7,392 bases of DNA, from contig CALKVR010000076.1 in the NCBI GenBank assembly GCA_938004815.1, forward strand, positions 1 through 7,392, written 5' to 3'. The position numbers and the translations under genes are program-made. This document shows positions 1 to 5,824 of the stretch, one piece after another. The notes under the pieces are model-generated. The model made no database searches, was not told the DNA's origin, and saw only the letters and a list, made by a program, of their open reading frames with translations. The DNA is from an uncultured Polyangiaceae bacterium (GTDB lineage: Bacteria > Myxococcota_A > Polyangia > Polyangiales > Polyangiaceae). Numbering within the stretch: position 1 is the stretch's first letter; each line of letters begins with the position of its first letter.

Positions 1-2
1 GC

Positions 3-998
3 CGCTGGAAGCTGATCTGGCGCAACCAGCGCCGCCGCGCCCGCACCGCGCTGCTGCTCGTCGGCATCGCCGGCAGCCTGTTCGCCGGGCTCTACAGCGT
101 GCAGGCGGTGAGCCAGGGCGACGACCTGCGCGAGCGCCTCGGCACCGCCGCGGCCACGCTCGGCCTGCGCATCACCAAGGTCACCATCGAGGGCCGCGCC
201 AAGACCCCGCAGGTGATGCTCGACGCCGCCCTCGGCATCCGCCCCGGCGAGCCCATCCTGGCCTATTCGCTCAGCGAGGCGCGCAGCCGCATCGAGAGCA
301 TCAAGTGGGTGGAGCACGCCACCGTCGAGCGCCTGCTGCCCAACACCATCCTGGTGCGGCTGGTGGAACGCCGCCCATTCGCGGTGTGGCAGATCGACGG
401 CCAGTTCCGCCTGGTCGACCGCGACGGCAAGGTCGTCGCCGACTCGGATGTCGCCACCTTCGCCGGCCAGCTCCCCCTGGTGGTGGGCGCCGGCGCACCG
501 GAGGCCGCGGCCGACCTCATGGAGGTGCTCTCCGCCCATCCCGACCTGCAGAGCCGCATGGTCGCGGCCGTGCGCGTGGGCGAGCGGCGCTGGAACCTGC
601 GCATGAAGAACGGCGCCGACGTCATGCTGCCCGAGGGCGCGGAAGGCCCGGCCCTGGCCAAGCTCGCCGAGCTCCAGGCCAGCCAGTCCCTCCTCGACCG
701 CCCGCTCGCGGTCGTCGACCTCCGCCTGCCCGACCGTCTCGTGGTTCGCCCGCAGGCGGACCCCAAGGCCGACCCCAAGACCCACGTCGTCGTCACGTGG
801 CAGACCGCGACGTGGGATCGCGACTTCAAGCTCTTCAGGCAAGTGTTCGACGCGCGCGTGGCCGAGGCGCCTGCCGCCGCGGGCGTGCTCAGGGTGCTCG
901 ACGCCCTCCCCAACCTCCCGCGCTCGCACGACGCGACGGTGAAGCAGACCTTCGACAAGTACCTCCCCCGGCTGCTTCCGCCGAGCCGCGGCGACTGA
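3..998 (+). CDS. ftsQ: Cell-division protein FtsQ, 5'-truncated by the window edge, with an atypical C-terminal tail
   Basis: FtsQ is a bitopic inner-membrane protein of the divisome; its periplasmic part binds FtsB/FtsL and helps control septal peptidoglycan synthesis. The frame is open to the left edge, so the start lies outside; a GTG at base 99 falls after the membrane segment and is not a credible start. In the 331 visible residues, a basic stretch (RWKLIWRNQRRRAR) precedes a membrane helix at about 16-33. A POTRA domain follows at about 56-125 (ITKVTIEG, then LPNTILVRLVERRPFAVW). The FtsQ beta domain runs to about 250, ending in VVDLRLPDRLVVRP. The wording of these motifs is that of alphaproteobacterial FtsQ. 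Residues 252-331, starting at a DPKADPKT repeat, are not recognisable as FtsQ; third codon positions stay GC-rich, so this tail is probably coding. No ftsA or ftsZ follows, although these normally come next. The FtsQ assignment is firm; whether this is one natural gene is doubtful. Confidence 0.85.
   Translation, partial: RWKLIWRNQRRRARTALLLVGIAGSLFAGLYSVQAVSQGDDLRERLGTAAATLGLRITKVTIEGRAKTPQVMLDAALGIRPGEPILAYSLSEARSRIESIKWVEHATVERLLPNTILVRLVERRPFAVWQIDGQFRLVDRDGKVVADSDVATFAGQLPLVVGAGAPEAAADLMEVLSAHPDLQSRMVAAVRVGERRWNLRMKNGADVMLPEGAEGPALAKLAELQASQSLLDRPLAVVDLRLPDRLVVRPQADPKADPKTHVVVTWQTATWDRDFKLFRQVFDARVAEAPAAAGVLRVLDALPNLPRSHDATVKQTFDKYLPRLLPPSRGD
759..782 (+). repeat. Imperfect 12-bp tandem duplication at the end of the FtsQ-like region
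   Basis: Two adjacent 12-base units, GACCCCAAGGCC and GACCCCAAGACC, differ at one base and encode DPKA-DPKT. They sit where the recognisable FtsQ sequence ends and the unrelated tail begins. Such a short repeat could be a replication-slippage product, a proline/lysine linker, or microhomology at a recombination or assembly join. Confidence 0.7.
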
Positions 999-1001
999 GG
1001 G

Positions 1002-1010
1002 TGCTATCGT
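1002..1010 (+). promoter_or_regulatory. Possible extended -10 promoter element before the lipoprotein gene
   Basis: TGCTATCGT fits an extended -10 layout (TG, one base, then a hexamer matching TATAAT at four of six positions). It ends 10 bases before the ATG at 1021. No convincing -35 box lies 16-18 bases upstream, and no Shine-Dalgarno sequence lies between it and the ATG, so transcription could start very close to the start codon. This is a weak, position-based inference. Confidence 0.25.
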
Positions 1011-1020
1011 CGCAGCCCGT

Positions 1021-1677
1021 ATGGTCGCCGCCCCGCGATCGATCCTCGCCGTGGTCCTCGCGCTCGCGGCCTCGTGTGCCAAGACGAGCGCCGGGCCGTG
1101 CTCGGCAGCGTCACCGTGCGGCGACGGCGACAAGTGTGTGCTGGGCGCGTGCCGGCCGGCCCGCGAGCCGATCGCTCCGGAGAAGAGCCGGCGCCTGGTC
1201 CTCCTCGCGAGCGACGTCGCCGTCCTCTCGTCGTCGGACCGGTTGGCGACCGACGCCAGGGTCACGCCGTTCGGCGCCCGCGCGGCCGGCGAGGTCATCG
1301 TGCTGCTCGGCTTCGAGGGAGAGATCGGCCGCGCCGTCGATGTGGCTTCGGCCTTCGTGGTGCTCGATCCGGAGCCGGCGTCGCCAGGGCCGACGGCGCC
1401 GATCGTGATCGAGGCCGCCGAGGTCCTCGGGCCCTGGGCAGAGAGCGAGCCGTCGTGGGGCCGCGCGCCGCGTGTGGGCCCATCGATCGGCGCGGCGTCG
1501 ATCCCTGCCGCGCGCCGAGCGCCGCTGCGCGTCGACGTGACGCGATCGGTGGCGCGCGCGCGCGGCACCGGGTTCGGGATCGCGCTGCGCGCGTCGGGTG
1601 ACGACCCGATCGGCGCGCGCCTCTTGACGGGCGCGGGCGGGTCCTCCGGCCCGCGCCTGGAGCTCTACCTCGAGTGA
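1021..1677 (+). CDS. Lipoprotein with a four-cysteine segment and a DNRLRE-like domain
   Basis: This 218-residue protein starts at ATG 1021. A hydrophobic signal sequence (residues 6-18) ends in a lipobox-like AAS-C, making Cys19 the likely lipidated residue. Residues 27-44 hold four cysteines in a PC...PCGDGDKCVLGAC pattern, a small motif I associate with myxobacterial envelope lipoproteins. From about residue 58 to the end the protein is beta-rich. It resembles the DNRLRE (CBM96-like) fold in its variable-then-conserved strands, the G-PWAESEPSW segment near 137-146, and the ending GPRLELYLE. DNRLRE domains occur in secreted proteins and some bind carbohydrate, but no ligand can be inferred here. 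No Shine-Dalgarno is visible. The stop overlaps the GTG start of the downstream ATPase by 4 bp, so the two are likely translated together. It does not resemble an oligopeptide-binding protein. The lipoprotein call is good; the domain call is moderate. Confidence 0.8.
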   Translation: MVAAPRSILAVVLALAASCAKTSAGPCSAASPCGDGDKCVLGACRPAREPIAPEKSRRLVLLASDVAVLSSSDRLATDARVTPFGARAAGEVIVLLGFEGEIGRAVDVASAFVVLDPEPASPGPTAPIVIEAAEVLGPWAESEPSWGRAPRVGPSIGAASIPAARRAPLRVDVTRSVARARGTGFGIALRASGDDPIGARLLTGAGGSSGPRLELYLE

Positions 1678-2681
1678 GCGATCCCTCTCCGCTGCTCTCG
1701 GTCCGCGATCTCGCGGTCTCGGTGGTGTCGCCGCGCGGCCACCTCCCGATCCTCGACGGCGTGAGCTTCGACGTCCCTCACCAGGGCGCGGTGGCGATCG
1801 TGGGCGAGTCGGGCAGCGGCAAGACGATGACCGCGCTCGCCGTCCTCTCGCTCTTGCCCGAGGGCGCCTCCGTCAGCGGCTCGATCGCGCTCGAGGGCCG
1901 CGATCTCTTGAAGCTCCGCGAGTCGGAGCTCGAGAGCGTGCGCGGCGGCGACATCGGCATGGTGTTCCAGGAGCCGTCCACCGCGTTCGACCCCGTGTAC
2001 ACCGTCGGGGCACAGATCATCGAGGCGCTTCGGCTCCACCGCGACGTCTCTCGGTCGGAGGCGCGAACGATCGCGATCGAGCAGCTGCGCAAGGTCGGCA
2101 TGCCCGCCCCCGAAGAGCGGCTCCACAGCTACCCGCACGAGCTCTCGGGCGGCATGCGCCAGCGAGCGCTCATCGCGATGGCGACGGTGGCCGGCCCCAA
2201 GCTCCTGCTCCTCGACGAGCCGACCACCGCGCTCGACCGCACCATCGAGGCGCAAGTCCTGACGCTCATCGACTCGCTCCGTCGCGAGAACGACACGAGC
2301 ATCGTGCTCGTCTCGCACGACCTCGCGGTGGTCGCGCAAGTCACCGAGCACCTGGTCGTGCTCTACGCCGGTCAGGTGGTCGAGCGCGGGCCGACACGAG
2401 CCGTCCTCGACGAGCCGCTGCATCCGTACACACAGGCGCTCCTCGCGAGCATCCCCGATCCGAGCGCCAGGCCGCCCCGCGCGCGGGGCGAGCGCAGGCC
2501 GCGCTTGCCGGTGCTTCGCGGCGCCCCCCCCGATCTGGCCTCGCTGCCGGTGGGCTGTCGCTTCGCGCCGCGCTGCGAGCACCGGCGTGAAGCGTGCGAC
2601 GAGCCGATCGAGCTCCGCGCGCAGGGTGCGGACCGCGACGTCCGGTGCATCCTCTACGACGAGGAGGCGCCCGACACATGA
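1674..2681 (+). CDS. oppD: Oligopeptide/dipeptide ABC importer ATP-binding protein, OppD/DppD type
   Basis: This is a 335-residue cytoplasmic ATPase of the peptide/nickel importer family. Such subunits pair with a second ATPase (OppF/DppF) and power two permeases that import substrates delivered by a binding protein. All motifs are present: Walker A GESGSGKT at 44-51, Q-loop Gln99, signature LSGGMRQR at 157-164 (the M is usual for the OppD half), Walker B LLLLDEP at 177-183, D-loop ALD at 186-188 and switch His215. The family's C-terminal extension follows HPYTQALL (250-257). It carries cysteines 295, 301, 308 and 325, the arrangement reported to hold an iron-sulphur cluster in some OppD/DppD proteins. 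The GTG start at 1674 lies inside the stop of the lipoprotein gene, with TGGAG 11 bases upstream. Length is normal and no catalytic residue is missing. Substrate is unknown, because oligopeptide, dipeptide, nickel and glycan importers share this signature. Confidence 0.95.
   Translation: MSDPSPLLSVRDLAVSVVSPRGHLPILDGVSFDVPHQGAVAIVGESGSGKTMTALAVLSLLPEGASVSGSIALEGRDLLKLRESELESVRGGDIGMVFQEPSTAFDPVYTVGAQIIEALRLHRDVSRSEARTIAIEQLRKVGMPAPEERLHSYPHELSGGMRQRALIAMATVAGPKLLLLDEPTTALDRTIEAQVLTLIDSLRRENDTSIVLVSHDLAVVAQVTEHLVVLYAGQVVERGPTRAVLDEPLHPYTQALLASIPDPSARPPRARGERRPRLPVLRGAPPDLASLPVGCRFAPRCEHRREACDEPIELRAQGADRDVRCILYDEEAPDT
2661..2667 (+). promoter_or_regulatory. Strong Shine-Dalgarno setting the start of the OppF-type gene
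   Basis: GAGGAGG lies 10 bases before the ATG at 2678. It supports that ATG over an in-frame upstream start at 2594, which would add 28 arginine-rich residues unlike the family. Confidence 0.75.
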
Positions 2682-3685
2682 AGGAGCTACCGCTCGTCGT
2701 CAAAGAGGCCCCCGTCGCCGCGGTCGAGGGGCTGGCCAAGGCCTACACACTGCGCCGCGGCTTGCTCGGTCTGGGCAACGAGCTCGTTCACGCGCTCGCG
2801 GGGGTTACGTTCCAGATCAAGAAGGCCGAGACCCTCGGCGTCGTCGGCGAGAGCGGCTCGGGCAAGAGCACGCTCGGCAAGGTCATGCTCCGCTTGGTCG
2901 AGCCCTCGTTCGGTCGGATCATGTGGAGCGGCCTCGACGTGACGCGCCTGCCCGAGCGCGATCTGCGCCGCCACCGACGGCGGATGCAGATCGTGTTTCA
3001 AGACCCGTACTCGTCGCTCGACCCGCGGATGACGGTGCGCGAGATCGTGGGCGAGGGGCTGGCGTTGTTCAAGCTGGCCGAGCGCTCGGCGATCGACGAT
3101 CGCGTGGCGACGATGCTGCGCCGGGTGGGGCTCGACCCCGCCATGATGGATCGCTATCCGCACGAGTTTTCGGGCGGACAACGGCAGCGCGTCGCCATCG
3201 CCCGCGCGCTCGCCGTCGAGCCCGACTTCGTGGTGTGCGACGAGCCCGTGAGCGCGCTCGACGTCTCGGTGCAGAGCCAGATCGTCAACCTGCTCGAAGA
3301 GATCCAAGAAGAGTCCGAGGTCGCCTACCTCTTCGTCTCGCACGATCTGCGCCTGGTCGAGTGCACCGCCCACCGGACAGCGGTGATGTACCTCGGGCGC
3401 ATCGTCGAAATCGGCCCGAGCGATCGGGTCGCCGCGCACCCTCTCCACCCCTACACCCAGGCGCTCTACGCGGCCTCGCCTCCGCACCCGACCAAGGCGC
3501 GCGCCGAGAAGCGCGCTCTGCCGCTCGCGGGTGAGCCGCCGAGCGCGACGAGCCCTCCGCGCGGGTGCCCGTTCCACCCGCGCTGCCCCAAGGCAGAGAA
3601 GGGCACTTGCGACGTAGAAGTGCCGAGCCTCGACCCGGCTCCCGACGACTCTTCGCACCGGGTGGCGTGCTTCTTCGCCTTCTGA
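2678..3685 (+). CDS. oppF: Oligopeptide/dipeptide ABC importer ATP-binding protein, OppF/DppF type
   Basis: This is the second ATPase of the pair, also 335 residues, expected to form a heterodimer with the OppD-type protein on the cytoplasmic face of a peptide-type permease. Motifs are complete: Walker A GESGSGKS at 57-64, Q-loop Gln108 (VFQDPYSSLDPR), signature FSGGQRQR at 164-171, Walker B FVVCDEP at 184-190, D-loop SALD at 192-195 and switch His222. The Q in the signature and the DPYSSLDPRMTV segment are typical of the OppF/DppF half. After HPYTQALY (257-264) the C-terminal domain has cysteines 297, 303, 311 and 331, a second four-cysteine set. The ATG overlaps the preceding stop as ATGA and has a strong ribosome site. 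About 48 residues precede the first core-domain strand, including RRGLLGLGNELVHAL, as in many OppF proteins. Permease genes do not follow; a membrane protein of unknown type does. Confidence 0.95.
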   Translation: MKELPLVVKEAPVAAVEGLAKAYTLRRGLLGLGNELVHALAGVTFQIKKAETLGVVGESGSGKSTLGKVMLRLVEPSFGRIMWSGLDVTRLPERDLRRHRRRMQIVFQDPYSSLDPRMTVREIVGEGLALFKLAERSAIDDRVATMLRRVGLDPAMMDRYPHEFSGGQRQRVAIARALAVEPDFVVCDEPVSALDVSVQSQIVNLLEEIQEESEVAYLFVSHDLRLVECTAHRTAVMYLGRIVEIGPSDRVAAHPLHPYTQALYAASPPHPTKARAEKRALPLAGEPPSATSPPRGCPFHPRCPKAEKGTCDVEVPSLDPAPDDSSHRVACFFAF

Positions 3686-3687
3686 TT

Positions 3688-3693
3688 GGGGGA
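3688..3693 (+). promoter_or_regulatory. Shine-Dalgarno favouring ATG 3698
   Basis: GGGGGA lies in the 12-base gap after the OppF-type stop, 4 bases before ATG 3698. A TTG at 3686, directly after that stop, is in frame but would place the ribosome site inside the gene, so ATG 3698 is preferred. Confidence 0.55.
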
Positions 3694-3697
3694 TCTC

Positions 3698-5377
3698 ATG
3701 CGCGAGACCGTCCTCTACACCCTGGCCCAGGCGGCCCTCGGCGGCGAAGCAGAGCTCGCGACCGCTCCCGCGTCGGCGGCCGATCCGATGCTCCGACCGT
3801 TCGTCAAGGCGCAGGTCCGCTCCGCCATCCGCGCCGCGCGCGAGGCCGCCAAGGGTCAGGGCGACGAGCACGTGCTCAAGCTCGCCTTCTTGCTCAAGCT
3901 GGGCCCGCTCGCCCCGGGGCTCGCGGCCGACGACGCGCGGGGTGTGGCGGCCGCGTTCGCGGCCGAGGCCAAGCCCTACGAGGCGCCGCGCAAGCCGTCA
4001 CGCGTCCTCACGCTCTTGGTGCTGGCCGGCGCCGTCGCGGCTATCGGAGCTGTCCTCTTCTTCAAGCTTCGGCCCGCGGCCGACGCTCGCTTCGTCGAGT
4101 CTCCGCTCGGGGTCGCGCTGGCCGAGCCGCTCACCGAGCTGAGCCTGGCCGACGAGACCAAGAAAAAGGAGAAGGCGCGCGCCGAAGTCCTGAGCGACGA
4201 CGTCAAGTCGCAGCTCGGCGACGAGACGTTCGCTCTGCTCCAGACCGCGATCGACGCGCCCGACGTCTACCTCCAATCCAAGTCGGAGTACGAGGCCGCG
4301 AGCGCCGACCTCGCGAAGTCGGTCGACGACCTCGACGACGCCCTCGAGAAGGCGCAGATACCGGCCTTCTTGGCGGTGGAGCCGCGCGAGGGCAGCATCG
4401 GCCAGCGGCGCGCGACGCTGCACGCCTTCGTCGTTCGCGAGCGCGCCGACGTGAGCGTCCGTGGCGCGAACGTCAAGGTGGTCTGGGGCTATCGCCTCGA
4501 CAACCTGGGCTCGGGTTGGTTCACGGTGATGCGCACCCCCGGCAGCAGCTGGGTTCGCGTGAACCTCGACATGGTCTCCGAGGTATGGAGCGATCTGCTC
4601 GTCCCCGTGCTCGCGCGCGACAAACCGTCGCGCATCGGCGGCAAGAGCTCGCACGAGGACACCCGCGCCCTCGAGAAGACGATCCGCACCGCGATGCGCG
4701 ACGACCTGCGCACCTGCGTCGGCATCGACGACCCCACGTTCGCGCGGCTCGCCGACGCGATCGAGCAGCGCGACTCGCGCTTCGAGATCCTCAAAGACAA
4801 GTTCAAGTTCTACCGCGGCACCTTCTCGGTCGTGCTCACCCCCGCCACCCGCAAGGGCATCCAGAAGATCGGCGAGGACGCGATGATCGACCAAGCGCTC
4901 GACTGGGACAGCCGCCTGCGCACCGAGCTCGACGCGCTGACCAAGGCCATCGAGCCCTTCGCGCTCGTCGCCGAGGAGCGCGGCGTCTACGCCGAGCTGA
5001 CCAAAGAGAAGTTCCTGGCCGAGCACGAAGCGCTGGCCGGCGACGGCGTGGTCGCAGGCACGCTCGCGGTGCTCTCTCACCCGCGCCGCTGTTACCGGTT
5101 CGATCTGGCGCACGTCGTCCTCGAGATGCTCGGCGACTTCCGCGAGTGGCGGCGCACCCACCCTGCGGTCACCGTCCTGGGTGGCCTGCTCGGCGAGCTC
5201 GGCCTCGGGGCCGCCGCCGATTGGTTCCCGGAAAAGGGGCTCGACGAGCCCGCGTTGATGGTCGCGCTCGACAAGCTCATGCAAAAGCCCGAGGGCGACG
5301 TGCAAGCCGCGGCCAAGCGCGCGTACCGAACGTACTTCGGCGCCGACCCCGCCGCGTACGAGCGCAAGCCGCGCTGA
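3698..5377 (+). CDS. Single-pass membrane protein of unknown function, downstream of the ABC ATPases
   Basis: I do not recognise this 559-residue protein. Residues 1-100 are probably cytoplasmic, alanine-rich and helical, without a signal peptide. One clear membrane helix spans about 104-122, followed by a short basic stop (FFKLR). About 435 residues would then lie outside the membrane. First comes a charged helical stretch (150-225, with DETKKKEKAR and a heptad-like run near 195-220), which could be a stalk or coiled coil. A beta-rich part follows at about 225-300 (RRATLHAFVVRERADV, then VKVVWGYRL and GSGWFTVM), and a mainly helical rest to the C-terminus. The exposed part has only two cysteines, 340 and 465, a possible disulphide pair. 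The gene starts 12 bases after the OppF-type stop and shares its codon bias, so it probably belongs to the same transcript. It has the topology of neither an ABC permease (many helices) nor a binding protein (signal peptide). The gene is certain; the role is not. Confidence 0.85.
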   Translation: MRETVLYTLAQAALGGEAELATAPASAADPMLRPFVKAQVRSAIRAAREAAKGQGDEHVLKLAFLLKLGPLAPGLAADDARGVAAAFAAEAKPYEAPRKPSRVLTLLVLAGAVAAIGAVLFFKLRPAADARFVESPLGVALAEPLTELSLADETKKKEKARAEVLSDDVKSQLGDETFALLQTAIDAPDVYLQSKSEYEAASADLAKSVDDLDDALEKAQIPAFLAVEPREGSIGQRRATLHAFVVRERADVSVRGANVKVVWGYRLDNLGSGWFTVMRTPGSSWVRVNLDMVSEVWSDLLVPVLARDKPSRIGGKSSHEDTRALEKTIRTAMRDDLRTCVGIDDPTFARLADAIEQRDSRFEILKDKFKFYRGTFSVVLTPATRKGIQKIGEDAMIDQALDWDSRLRTELDALTKAIEPFALVAEERGVYAELTKEKFLAEHEALAGDGVVAGTLAVLSHPRRCYRFDLAHVVLEMLGDFREWRRTHPAVTVLGGLLGELGLGAAADWFPEKGLDEPALMVALDKLMQKPEGDVQAAAKRAYRTYFGADPAAYERKPR

Positions 5378-5381
5378 CGGC

Positions 5382-5391
5382 CGCCCGGGCG
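5382..5391. other. GC-rich perfect palindrome just after the operon's last stop
   Basis: CGCCCGGGCG is self-complementary and lies 4 bases after the TGA at 5375-5377. There is no following T-run and no loop, so it is not a standard intrinsic terminator. At this GC content such a dyad can occur by chance. Confidence 0.3.
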
Positions 5392-5430
5392 TCGACAGCC
5401 TGCTGCAGACTTGGACGCTGCGCGCGCGCG

Positions 5431-5446
5431 TGCGACAACGGTCGCA
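5431..5446 (+). terminator. Small hairpin in the gap before the cysteine-rich lipoprotein gene, possibly a weak terminator
   Basis: TGCGAC, loop AACG, then GTCGCA form a perfect 6-bp stem, followed by GGCTTTCTT, a poor T-tract. It lies 54 bases after the stop of the large membrane-protein gene and 24 bases before the next ATG. It could weakly terminate the upstream transcript or sit in the leader of the lipoprotein mRNA. The GC alternation directly upstream (5420-5430) may also be structured. No clear promoter is seen in this gap. Confidence 0.25.
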
Positions 5447-5470
5447 GGCTTTCTTGCAAAGGACACACGA

Positions 5471-5824
5471 ATGCGACAACTCGTAGCGATCGGCCTTTTG
5501 TCATTATCCGCGACGTTCTTCGCCTTCGGTTGCGGCAGCCCCACCCTCGAGGAGGCCTGCGAGAACTACTGTGAGTGGTACAAGTCGACCGACTGCGGCG
5601 AGCAGCTCCCCGGCGAGTGCAGCGTCGGCTGCGGCCAGCTCGAAAAGGCGCTGAACGACGCCGGCCAAGGCGACTGCATCGACGCCTACACGGCCGCGCT
5701 CGATTGCGTCCCCGGCAGTGACTACGCGTGCTTCAACGGGTTCCCGGTCCCGACCGACACCGGCTGCGCCGAAGAGGCGCTCGACCTCGCCGAGTGCGTT
5801 CAGGGCGGTGTCGACGACGACTGA
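5471..5824 (+). CDS. Small cysteine-rich lipoprotein of unknown function
   Basis: The protein has 117 residues from ATG 5471, which has AAAGGA 7 bases upstream. An in-frame upstream ATG at 5411 would place twenty arginine-rich residues before an otherwise perfect signal peptide and is rejected. Residues 1-20 (MRQLVAIGLLSLSATFFAFG) form a lipoprotein signal, and Cys21 is the likely lipid-bearing residue. The mature part is acidic and holds ten further cysteines at 30, 34, 42, 50, 54, 69, 79, 87, 99 and 109, enough for five disulphides, with almost no basic residues. The CENYC, then C-x7-C and C-x3-C spacing resembles the short cysteine-rich lipoproteins that are numerous in Myxococcota and mostly lack assigned functions. 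It probably folds as a small disulphide-stabilised helical domain on the outer face of a membrane. Its 3' end overlaps the convergent gene by 25 bp. The gene is well supported; the function is unknown. Confidence 0.85.
   Translation: MRQLVAIGLLSLSATFFAFGCGSPTLEEACENYCEWYKSTDCGEQLPGECSVGCGQLEKALNDAGQGDCIDAYTAALDCVPGSDYACFNGFPVPTDTGCAEEALDLAECVQGGVDDD

Noticed and set aside
99..101. GTG at 99 as the start of FtsQ
   Set aside because: The frame continues upstream to the window edge through a basic segment and the membrane helix required by FtsQ.
1552..1564. Alternating GC run as a possible structural or regulatory element
   Set aside because: It encodes Ala-Arg codons inside the lipoprotein gene and is expected at this GC content.
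1665..2582. Long open frame on the - strand opposite the OppD-type gene
   Set aside because: It is an arginine/histidine-rich mirror of a gene with complete ATPase motifs; high GC content removes stops from the opposite strand.
2594..2677. Upstream start for the OppF-type gene
   Set aside because: Adds 28 arginine-rich residues within the end of the previous gene; ATG 2678 has a strong ribosome site and an ATGA overlap.
2687..3871. 394-codon open frame on the - strand opposite the OppF-type gene
   Set aside because: Same reason: no domain, biased composition, and it covers a certain gene and the start of the next.
5411..5470. Upstream ATG for the cysteine-rich lipoprotein
   Set aside because: It would bury the signal peptide behind 20 residues; ATG 5471 has a good ribosome site and an immediate signal sequence.
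3998..5479. 493-codon open frame on the - strand opposite the large membrane-protein gene
   Set aside because: Its composition (Arg/Glu/Leu/Val-rich) is a mirror artefact; the + strand frame has a membrane helix, mixed hydrophobic pattern, a ribosome site and operon spacing.
3565..5574. 669-codon + strand open frame overlapping several genes
   Set aside because: Extremely arginine-rich with no hydrophobic core; it is an out-of-frame reading of the large membrane-protein gene.
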